In this document: positions 37,501 to 47,732 of the stretch, in pieces | Layout: every line of letters starts with the position of its first letter | Position numbering within the stretch: position 1 is the stretch's first letter | NCBI GenBank assembly: GCA_943737045.1 | Contig: CALSFV010000212.1 | Span: 357,001 to 421,000, forward strand | Length of the DNA: 64,000 nt | Direction: 5' to 3' | Source of the DNA: Parapristionchus giblindavisi | Lineage: Eukaryota; Nematoda; Chromadorea; Rhabditida; Diplogasteridae | Made by a program: the position numbers and the translations under genes | The notes under the pieces: generated by a model | Databases searched by the model: none | What the model was told of the DNA's origin: nothing | Seen by the model: only the letters and a program-made list of their open reading frames with translations

Positions 37501-39255
37501 AGGAGACATTCTCGTAGAAAGAATTGCATTTATAGAAAACATATTGTTAAATCCACTCGCTTAGCCAATTTCATTTCTAATCGTGTAGTCAACTCTTGGA
37601 ATCAGCTTAATAATAATATTATAATATGTCCTTCTGTCAAATCTTTCCGAAAATCCATCGCTTTCGTCTTTGTAGGAATTTCATTTTATTTGTAATTTTC
37701 ATCTTTGCTGCCCAAGTCGTAGCATCGTATTTATGCGTCTCCACTACCCATCAAATATTTTATCAGAAATTATACTTTACTGTTGCACCGCATAAAGTAT
37801 ATTATTATTAAGAACGCATAGTAACTCATTTTGTCCTTTACATTTTACGTTTTACATTGCACCTACATCACTGCCATCAAACTAATATCTACTGCTATTA
37901 TCTATTCTCTCTCTGGTTATGGAAATAAAGGATAAGAATAAGAAAAATAGAATCATTAGAAGTTTTTTTCACACTGCTATCAAAGTTTCAAAAAAAGATG
38001 ACGGTGATATGAGTGAAACCTGAAACCACGTGGGACAATCTTGTCAACGTTCACAATAAACCGTGAGATAAATGACCGAATCTTCGTGATGACGATAGTA
38101 TGGAGATTATTATATCACGTCAAGCGATCGATATACCAACAATGGTTTGTTTTTTATTGATCATGTTTAAAGATTAAAATCTTTAAACCTGATCAATAAA
38201 GGAAAGAAGAATTACAAAACCATTTAAACGCTATAAACACACCGGATCAACGTAGTACAGTATCCGAAAACAGGCTGGACACTCTTTCGTTTGAATCAAG
38301 CCATGTAAAAGTTTCTTTTCCTTGCACGTCTGGTCTCTCTCACTTTCGTATAGTCTCTCTCTCACTCAACAATGTAGTATGGAGCCCCTACTATCTCTTA
38401 CCCTTCTATCTAATCTTAACCACTTTCTCTCTGGTCTATACGACCACTTCACAGTTAGAAGACTATTGTATTTGGAGAGGCTGAATAATAGATTAGGATA
38501 GATTGAGAGATGAAAGGACTGATTTAGACCTACCATCTTCTATTCATCTATTATAAGGAAATAAATATTATTATTCACCTTGCAACTATCATCAAAAGAA
38601 TCTATGTCCACAAAGAAGATTTGAAAGACCAAACTGCTCATTTTATAAATTATAAATGATTTCGAGGAAAACTTCCGATTTAAATTGAAAACTAATAGGT
38701 AAAAAGTACAGGATGAAATATTGTGAAATATAAATTTAGATGATTAGCGCTATTTCTGAACCTAGAAGGATATCAAAAAGATATCTGAATTCATGACTCA
38801 CTAGGGCTAAACAAAATGAAGTGCTTGACCCGTTAAATAATGAAGTTCTTTAAATATCTACTGTTCATCATGAATTAGAGATAATTGGAGCATCACGAGT
38901 TAGACGTCAAGAAAACCAATACTACAGTGTACAGCAATCGGTCAAGCATGCTAGCAAATACAAACAAACGCACAATCTGCAGAAATATCTATTTATGAGT
39001 CCTCGCAAGGAAAAGAAGCGTTCTGAAGAGTCGTTTCAATAACTGGAAAAGAGTGCGAAAGCGATAGAAAAGAGCGAAAGAAGAGTGAGTGAGGCAGAGA
39101 GAAATAATGGACTGGAAGAGAACCATTCAATGTGTATCATGCTGTTAGTTTACTCCTCTCTCTTTACTCGGTCATTTCACGATTCATGATAAAGAGAAAG
39201 GCCTGTAAAAGCAAATTAAACAACATTGATCTACCTCCGACATATTGCTACCCAT
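28764..39255 (-). CDS. Chromodomain and SET histone lysine methyltransferase, SUV39-like
   Basis: Predicted H3K9-type methyltransferase of about 1,045 residues in some 25 exons (first 39235-39255, last 28764-28803). N-terminal part: AT-hook-like RRGRPLE (36219-36305) and a Ser/Pro-rich 12-residue repeat SSPPRNTTVSRT (34734-35540). Then a chromodomain-like segment WLHDFIVGCDK...VLLKWKDYPHPTW (33091-33159 plus 32878-32967). Then Cys-rich pre-SET (31983-31461, ending CDKETCGNRIVQ). SET follows with KGWTVRA, FVSEYVGE (31157-31267), FFAHSCDPN (30107-30233) and GEELTFDYH, then a short post-SET CGSPKCKF (29566-29638). The usual NHSCDPN Asn is Ala. The tail ends EEVSDAESL; reading through instead of the last splice gives a stop at 28911. 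The exon junction at 34597 is uncertain. Heterochromatin role is inferred. Confidence 0.85.
29846..29922. repeat. (TA)n microsatellite
   Basis: About 38 TA units in an intron of the methyltransferase gene. The ORF reading YIYIYI through it is not a gene. Confidence 0.95.
30447..30641. mobile_element. Possible MITE in methyltransferase intron
   Basis: TATCCCAGACCC at the left and GGGTCTATCCCATGGGATA at the right bracket tandem GCGTGTGGGTACC-type units. The size matches the other MITEs of about 200 bp. The target duplication is not clear. Confidence 0.5.
30825..31009. mobile_element. CATACATGGGC MITE with 8-bp target duplication
   Basis: 185 bp, left end CATACATGGGC, right end GCCCATGTATG, flanked by the exact repeat ATTACAAG (30817-30824 and 31010-31017). 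The interior has GCCCCCTGTAAAAT-type units shared with 42106-42298 and part of 36594-37065. It lies between two SET-domain exons. Confidence 0.9.
35020..35440 (-). repeat. 36-bp coding minisatellite
   Basis: About twelve copies of a 36-bp unit (plus strand: CTTGGTGGACTGCTTGTCCG followed by GGATACTGTAGTATTC), in frame within the methyltransferase exon 34734-35540 and coding for SSPPRNTTVSRT with variants (SSPQRNATVSRS). Long ORFs in the other frames are shadows of it. The repeat is Ser/Thr-Pro rich, suited to phosphorylation (inference). Confidence 0.92.
36343..36546. mobile_element. CATACATGGGC MITE, second internal type
   Basis: 204 bp, ends CATACATGGGC/GCCCATGTATG, exact 8-bp flanking repeat TATTGAAC (36335-36342 and 36547-36554). 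The interior (CCAACCCACCCGATTT units) is unrelated to 30825-31009 although the ends are the same. Confidence 0.9.
36594..37065. mobile_element. CATACATGGGC MITE carrying a nested insertion
   Basis: Ends CATACATGGGC and CGCCTATGTATG, with near-exact target repeats GAACAGGT (36586-36593) and GAACAGGC (37066-37073). The outer parts align with 42106-42298; the additional 287 bp at 36624-36910 are a second element. Confidence 0.8.
36624..36910. mobile_element. Nested element inside a MITE
   Basis: Interrupts the host MITE between GCTCGATTC and GCGATTCTAC, which overlap by about 7 bp as expected for a target duplication. Ends ACGGAAACA / GGTGTCCGT and inner inverse GAGGACGAGT / ACTCGTCCTC. The short ORF at 36655-36858 inside has no family match I recognise. 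Confidence 0.6.
37560..37680 (+). pseudogene. 3' remnant of a non-LTR retrotransposon ORF
   Basis: The frame LANFISNRVVNSWNQL followed by CPSVKSFRKS resembles the extreme C-terminus of LINE reverse transcriptase ORFs (R-V-x-N-x-W-N-x-L ... S-x-x-x-F-K pattern). A similar piece with a stop lies at 51140-51260. The following AGTCGTAGCATCGTATTTA also occurs near 29760, consistent with a shared 3' tail. Confidence 0.5.
38153..38205. repeat. Perfect-type hairpin
   Basis: TTATTGATCATGTTTAAAGA is mirrored directly by TCTTTAAACCTGATCAATAA with a loop of a few bases. It lies in the first long intron of the methyltransferase gene; no exon is seen between 37275 and 39234. Confidence 0.7.
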
Positions 39256-39585
39256 TTGATGGAAAATATCACTATGAATCAATACTCTAATCAATAATAT
39301 AAACAGAAAGAAAGAAACGACAAAAGTTAACAAATTTAAATAACATTAGCGACGGTTTCGCAGCCAAAACAGTTTCGCGCGCTTTTCATACCGTAATCTT
39401 AACTTGACTTTTCCTATCACGAACTGATTTAAATTTTTACTTTATTTTTATTTGTAAATAATGCGAATTAAATATCTAAAACTGACTGTAAGATACCGAA
39501 ATATAAAATTTTATTCGTAAACAAGTAACAAAACAACAATAACAGTGTGAAAACAATCCATAACGTGAACAAATTAATTCATTTC

Positions 39586-42500
39586 CTAGTCGAAATCGAG
39601 TACAGCCATGTCGATCACCGCTTGAACATCGGCGGGCAACTAAAATAATTTATTTAAAATGCATTTTTTCAAAAAGTATTATAAAATGCGTCTCCTTAAC
39701 AATAAGAATTATTAACTAAAAAAGATTAGCACCATTCTTAGATTACCGTACCTCTTTCGGTTCGGGAATCACCTTCGGAGGGTCGTTTTTCTTAGTTTCC
39801 GGCGCTTTAGAAGGAGTGGACACGATTTCCGTAACGGCAGGCTTAACAGACTGAAATGACATTCATCACTCAGTCATAATGGAACAACACTGAAAATATA
39901 CTTAAATTTATAACTTCTTACTTTTCATTTTCTCAAATTACAAGAAATATATGCGTAAAATTCCTCTTGAAAAATAAGAAAATCAATTTCTAATGTTCTG
40001 TTCTAACAATAAGCAGTAAATATCTCAGAATAGCACATCTCGTAAGAGAATTTTTCATCGAGATCGCACCCTTTGGATGCATGTTTCACATATTCTATAT
40101 ACGTATATCTCTGTGGATAACACTCGGTGCAATTCCATTCATCTTCTCGAAACAAAATAAAATACAATCAGACCTTATTCTCAACAGGTTTCACGGCGGC
40201 TTCAGGTACGCGCTGTCGTTTGGCCGCCGCAGCTTGTGCCGCTTCTTGCTGCTGCAATCATATCAATCACTAAATCGATAAATTAATCAATAATCACACC
40301 TTTCTCTTCTTCGCCTCCTTCTTCTTCTGGTTCTTACTCATAATCTTAATCTCCTTTACTGGTTGGACGACAATCTCATTTCCCTTCTCCACTTCATCAT
40401 CGCTGACATCGACGACCTGAATCAATCGATTAGATATTGATTACCGTTACGAATACCACTAATTAATAATCATGAAGCACATTTTCAAGTCAGTTTTATT
40501 AAAACATACATTTTCATACCCTCATAAAAGATTACAATAAAAATGAAGATTTTTCGAAATCAACCCACCATATTTCGAAAATCGACTCATTTTATAAAAA
40601 AATCATATGAGAGCGCCATAAAGGTATGTTGTTAAAACACTACACAATTTAATCAGACTACAGTAACCATTCGTTTCGCTCACCTCTTCTTCCTTTACTT
40701 CCTCTACTCTCTTCTCCTTCTCATTAACCTCATCCTTCTTCTTCTTCTCACTCTCTGGCACTCTCATCTGCAGCCTAGACCGTTCATCCTCCCGAACAGC
40801 CGCCTCTCTGAAATCATGATGTACTCCTGGTAAACGTCGTCTACACCAAACCACACTCACTCATCAATTTCTTCCTCTTCCTTCATGTGCACTTCATTTG
40901 TCATTTTGATCGCATTCGAAATGAGAGCCTCTCCTCTCACTCGATTGATCTCCTCGCGTAGTAGAGACGGTGCGAGCACATAAGTGCGAGGTCTGAATCA
41001 TATTGATTACAGAATCCTTCGGACTACCGTAATCTTTCAACTACCGTACCTGCAGACTACCGTAATCTTTCAACTACCGTACCTGCAGACTACCGTAATC
41101 TTTCAACTACCGTACCTGCAGACTACCGTAATCTTTAAACTACCGTACCTGCACGCGGCATCAGCCAGCATCTGGAGACGTGTGCGCTCTTCAGATGGAG
41201 GTGCAGAACGAATGAGCGACCGAGCAATCTGATAATGTGTTGGGGGGGGGGTATGGAAATGGGCTATATGAATTGGAAGATTTGAGATGCTTTCATTTCT
41301 ATGAAGAGGGCGAAACAAGAAAATGCCTTATTGAGGAAGTTGAGAGTCATAAATACGTTATGGTACATTTTCATACTCCCATACTCCCATTTTCTATTAA
41401 ATCCCGCTATATAAAAATCGTATGAATCCGCCGAAAATACATCAACGTCATTACTTTGAATAATTTAAATAAATATATTACATGGATGGGCACAGGCACG
41501 AGGTCGTGTCCATGGGACAGGAGCGCCGCCACTAGTCTACCGTAAACCGGGGTACGGTATCTGAGTGCGGAAGAGCAGACGGCGGAGCAGATGCACGACA
41601 GCACGGCAGGATCGGCGAGGCTGCCTGCAGAAGTTACGACTATGGAATGGATTATTGGGCACAATCAATCAATCAATCAATCAATCAATTAATCAATCTA
41701 TTTATTTATATCAAGTATATTACTAGATAAGTATTGCACGTCATTTCTAATTCATCGTACATCCTCACATTACTAGTATTTTACTACATAACAAACATTA
41801 TTTAATTTTACATTTAGTGTTCATGCAAACTTCTACTTGTACATCAATTGATATTATTCAATTTAATCCTAATAAACCAGTTGAATCAATGTTCGTACTA
41901 TCACACAAGAGTGCTCATAACGTCCACCTCTTTAGTAAAGATTCAACTCTTCATAAGAAGAGAAAATGGCTCTGTGAAGAGACCGTCAATCGTGCAACAA
42001 CTGACCTGAACGAATGATAACCGCTTCGAGCATCCGCGAAGCCGCGTCCGCGTACTCTGCCGGAAGCGGATGTTGGAGGGAATTGAAGACGATCTGAATT
42101 ATTGTCATACATGGGCGGGGTACCTGGAGCTCGATTCTACAGGGGGCATTCGAACGAAAAATGGTTAATTTTACAGGAGGCTTTCACCTTTTTTATCAAA
42201 AATTTCACCTAAACGTCATTTTTCACAGGGGGCATTCCACAAATTTTCGAAAAGCTCTAATTTTACAGGGGGCACCCCCATGTTGGCGCCCATGTATGAT
42301 TATTGTCATTGCACAAAACAACATACATGAAAAGAGTCTGGACGCATTTTTCAGCACAATATGATGGATATGACACATTAATCAACGGAGTACAAAATGG
42401 ACCAAATGTCTTCACAATACTCCATACGTAATAGCCATGCCATTATCACTCCGATTTTAACATTAAAAAACTCCAATCACGTTTCCAACAGTCTGACCGA

Positions 42501-44943
42501 AAGAGTGCATCTCACCCTATCTAATTTCTAATTTAGATTTACCAATACATAGCTATATTAGTGCATGTGTATGATCATTACCATCTATGCCTATTTAATT
42601 CTAACCAGGTTCGATCCGCATTCTAAACTCTCCACATACAGCAGCAAAGTGAGCAAAAACAATTCAAATACTTCACATTCCGACTATTTGCCGGACATGG
42701 CTCTCACCGATAGATGTGCGTGCAAATGTGACGATGCATTGAGACTCTCCTCGAGTGATGTCAGCACTTCGTACAACTCTGTCGATGGAGTCATACGGAT
42801 CAACGATTGACACAGACGCCTTGGATAAGATATCGATTGATATTTATTGATTGTTCAAACTATTGATTGATTAGTTCATCGTTATATATAACGATATTTA
42901 TTGATTGATTAGTCTAACGTTATACAAGATATTTATTGATTGATTAGTCTACCGTAATATATAACATATTTATTGGTTGTATAGTCTACCGTAATAAACC
43001 ACAACATACAACTCACTTCGCACGTGGAGCCACTGCCCATGAGGCGTACTTTACGATGACTGAGAGTAGTTTCAGAGAGGGAGCACTCCATTCAGTCGTG
43101 TCTATGGCTGTGCCCAGTGTATCCAACAATGATGAAGGCAGTGAGGCTCCTGAAGATAACGTCAGAATAAAAGATTGAAAACAAACGAACGTGACATGGT
43201 CACGGTTCTATGAATATAAACATTAGAGGAAAGCCCGAGCTAATTGTAAGTGAAACTCTTTCTCTGACTTTGCTCTCTCGCTTTCTTTATCTACGAGCAG
43301 AGAGTGGGACAGAGAGAGGGTCTTCAAAAAGTAGACCTGTGGAATTGTTATTAATTGTCATCTACCTTCACATTGAAAAGTATTCAGCTAGCGATTTCTA
43401 CCAAACTACAGAAATCGCTAGCTGAATACTGCACTCCCCAACAATTGCGTGTAAACGAATTGAATTAATGGTGCTACCGTACCCCTTGTACAAACCTCGT
43501 TGTGCGTGTCGCACACAATCAGCCAGTAGTCGTAGCAGTAGTGCACCACGATGAGCGCGTACACGCGAGATCGTCGACTCTCTGCCGAACTGCAAATATT
43601 ATTGAATGGAGTAGTTTTGACAGGAGTAATTCGTTTAATTTAATCGAGTTACCAATACCAATTCCAATGCTAAGCACCTCACAAAACTTGTATTCACCAG
43701 TGACCGTATGCAAGAACAACGGGAAAACCGTTTTCCGGGAAAATGTGACGTCATTATCGTAGGCGGAGGATTTTTGGAAAACGCCTCCGCCTACGCTAAT
43801 GACGTCACATTTTCCAGTAAAACGGTTCTTGCATACAGCCACAGACACTATCGATATTGTAACTCGAAGTAACAATTGATATTTCTGGAACAGTAACACA
43901 TACAAGAAACACCCACCTCAAATACAACATTTCTCAGCAGATCAGCGGCCTTGGTGATACGCGCGGCAGACGCGCCGTCCGCCCACAACTCACGGGTCGC
44001 ACGTTCGAGGAGTACATCCGAACTGAAATATATATTGTTCAGTGTATCAATTGAACAAAGTGAGGCTTTTCAGATTTCATAGTAATACAGCAATAACAAT
44101 AATATTTTAAATAAAATGAATGGTCAATAATTTTGATCAAGAAAACATATGTGTAAACTATATGGCTTAACCCAGAGAACAAAAACAAATCAATAAACGT
44201 ACGATTCAGTGGCCTTATCGAGTAGAGCATCGAGGAATTGTTCGAATTGTGACTTGTAAAGATCACGAAAGGCCGGGAAGACAGCGAGGGATGATCGAAT
44301 GAATAGAGCAGAACGAAGGGATGGAGGGGACTGACAAAGGGAATACTCATGATTAATTCAACTTGTATTTTACAAATATAAGATAAATAATTAAATAAAT
44401 CGATAATCCATAGAGATCAAAGTACAGCAAGGTCAATAGTATTAAAATGACGACTCAATTCGAAACGCATTTGAAAAGGAGTGATCAGTATTTCATTCTC
44501 TCAATCAAAACCATACATAATCATAAGAGGGCGCGTGAAATAAGTATTTTTGCACACAACCCTCCCTCGGCATGTCCACTTTGTACGTAATCAACCCTTC
44601 GCCTGAACTTTTTTGTTTGTTTTCCAGGGAGCCATAGTTAGCACAAATCTGTCTTTTATGATGAATTGTTTACAAATTTTGCTTTTTTTTTGTTCATACA
44701 GCCGGCCAATACTAACAGAGTTGCAGGCAAACGTACATATTTTCCAAATGTAGCACACCTATGGTCAAAACATCACAACTTATTACAGTGATAAGCTCTA
44801 TTAATTAAAATAACTAAAATCTAATTATTTCTAAAAGTGGAAAGTCTCACCTGACAGGCGGTAGTGAATCTGGATGATACACGCGATCGAAGTGTACGTC
44901 TCTCTTGATCAGAACACGATGGAAGCCATCTAGCAATAAATAC

Positions 44944-44998
<55 letters not shown>

Positions 44999-46410
44999 TA
45001 ATAATACTAAACGGAGCAAAGATCAAACTCGAATCATCTTAGAATATTTAATTATTTTGAAATTTTTTTCAGATCAATACTGATCACACCCTGGTAGTCT
45101 CGAATCTATCTATAGATAATAAGAAACACGAAACGAACTGCTAGGAAAAAATACGGAAACACGATTCTCATCGTCACAATTTATCACTATATGAGGCCGC
45201 TTGCGTAAGAACCGACTAAGTGCCGACACAGTGAAAAAATTAAATTTTTGGGATCGGGATTCTCAAAGGCGCTGATAACGATGGCCATGTTCATTTTTCA
45301 CCTAAAGCCACCGTTGAGGCCAGATGACGTCGCGTTTAAATCGCGTTTTCAGTCATTTCTCCTCTACCGGTGGTACTAAAATTTGCAGACTATGCACCCA
45401 GGAGCAGAATTTGATGACGATCACGCCTGTCTAATTCATTTTTCATGAAAAAGTTTCCGAAATTTTCAAAATTCGAATTACTCTCAATGGCCATAGTGTG
45501 TGAGTGAGATACATGGATCGGACCGTAATGACTTCATCATCTCATAGAAAAAATTTCTGCCAATTTGCGGAAGATGCTTTCGAGAAAATCAACTTTTAGT
45601 GTACCCATTTTCCGTTAAAGTGGAGGCAAGAAGCGAGATAGTGTTGTGGTGCGAGAGAGTAGAGAGACACAATCCCGACCACTTCCCTTCCTTCCTATTC
45701 TGGTCGCCTCACCTGCCTCTCTGCTCTCTCGCACCACAACACTATCTCGCTTCTTGCCTCCACTTTAACGGAAAAATGGGTACACTAAAAGTTGATTTTC
45801 TCGAAAACATCTTCCGCAAATTGGCTGAAATTTTTTCTATGGGATCCTGAAGCCATTACGGTCCGATCTATGTATCTCACTCACACACTATGGCCACTGA
45901 GAGTAATTCGAATTTTGATAATTTCGGAAACTTTTTCATGAAAAATGAATTAGACAGGCGTGATCGTCATCAAATTCTGCCCCTGGGTGCATAGTCTGCA
46001 AATTTTAGTACCACCGGTTGAGGAGAAATGACTGAAAACGCGATTTCAACGCGACGTTATCCGGCCTCAACGGTGGCTTTAGGTGAAAAATGAACATGGC
46101 CATCGTCATCAGCACCCTTGAGAACCCCGATCCCCAAAATTTAATTTTTTCACTGTGCCAGATTTCACATGTTTTAGTCGATTCTTACGCAAACGGCCTC
46201 ATATAGAGCATCAGCCAATGCTGAATATTTGTCATAATGGCATGATAACTGTCATAGTTAATTCAATGAGTATCACATCATTATTATTTGCATTATTATT
46301 ATTAATACATACTTAGCCACTAGCAACCATCCACGTTCCCTATTAGCTCCTGATTCTCCACTCAACTTCAGACCACTTTCTAGTGCCGCCTCCCATCCTT
46401 TCTTACTCAT
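39586..46410 (-). CDS. HEAT-like protein with acidic/Lys tail, possibly Rix1/PELP1-type
   Basis: About 590 residues in some 16 exons whose phases agree throughout. The ATG at 46410 lies one base after GGTTCAG, a probable trans-splice acceptor; the stop is TAG at 39586. The N-terminal two thirds are alpha-helical, Leu/Ala-rich repeats, e.g. RSALFIRSSLAVFPAF, RGALLLRLLADCVRHAQRG, KLLSVIVKYASWAV and YGRLVAALLSHGHDLVPV. The C-terminal third is charged: EEEEIDE, ESEKKKKDEVNEKE, VVDVSDDEVEKG, KKKEAKKRK, then QQEAAQAAAAKRQR and the end VIDMAVLDFD. This order (helical repeats, then an acidic/basic tail) resembles PELP1/Rix1 ribosome-biogenesis scaffolds; symplekin was also considered. The family call is weak, the gene itself strong. 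The intron after the first exon holds a foldback element (45193-46201). Confidence 0.7.
41026..41155. repeat. Minisatellite containing repeated splice donors
   Basis: Four copies of a unit of about 32 bp (plus strand: ACTACCGTAATCTTTCAACT followed by ACCGTACCTGCAG). On the minus strand each unit reads CTGCAG|GTACGGTAG, which is the donor sequence used at the end of the exon at about 41150. The intron of the 39586-46410 gene therefore begins with four tandem donor-like sites. Confidence 0.85.
42106..42298. mobile_element. CATACATGGGC MITE with 8-bp target duplication
   Basis: 193 bp, ends CATACATGGGC/GCCCATGTATG, exact flanking repeat ATTATTGT (42098-42105 and 42299-42306). The interior matches 30825-31009 (TTTTACAGGGGGCA units). 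Confidence 0.9.
43377..43430. repeat. Hairpin with 20-bp perfect arms
   Basis: AGTATTCAGCTAGCGATTTC, a 12-base loop, then the exact inverse GAAATCGCTAGCTGAATACT. Intronic, function unknown; possibly the palindromic end of an element. Confidence 0.8.
43708..43838. mobile_element. Palindromic MITE with two TGACGTCA sites
   Basis: About 130 bp that fold almost completely. The left arm has GTATGCAAGAA, AAAACCGTTTTCC, AATGTGACGTCATTA and GTAGGCGGAGG; the right arm is the inverse of these. Each arm contains TGACGTCA, the perfect CREB/ATF-type palindrome. It lies in an intron of the 39586-46410 gene. ORFs on both strands here are mirror artefacts. Confidence 0.75.
44944..44997. repeat. (AAT)n microsatellite
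   Basis: Uninterrupted ATA/AAT trinucleotide run in an intron. Similar runs lie at 57782-57834 and 62554-62602. Confidence 0.95.
45193..46201. mobile_element. GAGGCC foldback element, about 1 kb
   Basis: Left arm GAGGCCGCTTGCGTAAGAA, right end TTCTTACGCAAACGGCCTC. Arms of about 480 bp are near-identical inverses, and the centre (45620-45760) itself folds through GCGAGATAGTGTTGTGGTGC-type repeats. The termini match 9475-10438 and 21331-21846, but the interior is unrelated to them. TATAT flanks both ends. Confidence 0.8.
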
Positions 46411-46667
46411 TCTGAACCAATTAATCAATAATTAAAACTAATCAATAATCAATAATTCAACGATATTTTCCAGTTATGTATTTATCAGTTGCCGCCAGAA
46501 CTACGGATATAGAATATACAGAGCGATTAAGATGTATATGATAAACCCTTTATCTCATACAGAAACAAGTTCTATTAAACAAATCAGAGAAACAATCGAT
46601 AATCGTTGATGGATCGATCGATGGAGGAAGGGCGGGTGATCTACAATATCTATGGGGTAATCGATAA

Positions 46668-47732
46668 CTAGGCCTCCTTGCGTTGTTTTCTCTGAAGGAG
46701 TCTTCGCTCACGCTCGAATTCCTGCAATCAATTGATAAAAAAAAGAAAAATATAGAAATTGAGTTTCCACTAATGAGAAAACATTCTTAATTATCTTTTG
46801 TATTTTAGGATGATAGTGATATTTCATCTAACAATAAGCTCCGGACAATACGCTGACATAATATTGCTTGTTCTTACTAAGTTTTATTTAGTATATTTTA
46901 GTTATTTTAATTCTTCGATATATCGCAGCATCGGATTTAAACAATAAAATTTAAAGTTAATTAATCAAATATCCGGGTTTACCTTGATACGCATGATGTA
47001 ATCATCGTATTCGCACTTGTCCCATGCTGAACGAGCAGAATCACATGCGTGGCCAGCGAAGGGAGCGTTCTCCGTCTGAAGACAGTCATATTTTTTTTCA
47101 AAATGATGACATCAACTCAAAATAATTAAGTCGAATCAACTATAGTCATCAATGTTTCTCACTCCAAATGTGATTAACCGAATGAATATTGTCAAACATC
47201 TGCGCGATCAATTGATCTCTCATCTTCCCTCCATCCACCTCTCTTTTAATAATTTTAATCTTTCACATACTTTTTATTGCACTCGAACACTTTGTACATG
47301 TTGAGACACCCTTAGGGTGTACGATAAATAAAAAAATAAACAACATAGTTATTCGCATAAGATAGTGATTGAACGCCAACCTGACAGCGCATGAGCGGAA
47401 TGAGCAAATGGGCGCAGTAGTCTCTCTGACCGGGCTTGAGGTTGTATTGGTCCATCTCTTCCCAAGTTGCTTGCATCTTAAACATCATCATATTATTCGT
47501 AAATGAAAGATGAAAAACTATAATTACAGTTGTTAAACCCAAAAAAATGCTTTAAAAGCTGCAAACGAAAAACTCAGACACAAAGGAGTATTGGAATTGG
47601 TGAACGAACCACTCTGGGCTTGCGGGGGTGCTCGAATCCGTATTGAGGATCGAAAGTGGCTGGCCGATCGTTTCGGGGAGCGATCTCGGGCTGGAAGGCA
47701 CCCTCCACCGACACTGACAGTTTAGTGCCCAT
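46668..47732 (-). CDS. NDUFB7: NADH dehydrogenase 1 beta subcomplex subunit 7 (complex I B18)
   Basis: Accessory subunit of mitochondrial respiratory complex I, on the intermembrane-space face. Four exons in phase: 47610-47732, 47381-47476, 46983-47075 and 46668-46721, for 121 residues. The start MGTKLSVSVEGAFQPE keeps the N-terminal myristoylation-type Gly known in the family. The hallmark twin Cx9C (CHCH) motifs are present: CAHLLIPLMRC and CDSARSAWDKC, followed by EYDDYIMRIKEFERERRLLQ, the most conserved block. The C-terminus ends soon after KQRKEA, shorter than in mammals. The gene lies 257 bp upstream of the next minus-strand gene start and 247 bp from the edge of the big palindrome. Confidence 0.95.

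Noticed and set aside
43502..43905. Long ORFs on both strands around the palindromic MITE
   Set aside because: The real coding part is only the minus-strand exon near 43500-43595. The rest are mirror frames of the palindrome.
45599..45850. 83-residue ORF in the foldback centre
   Set aside because: It spans the axis of an inverted repeat and mirrors itself.
39586..46410. Symplekin as the identity of the HEAT-like gene
   Set aside because: Length and the early acidic/Lys tail do not fit, and no symplekin C-terminal block was seen. Rix1/PELP1-like is kept only as a weak suggestion.
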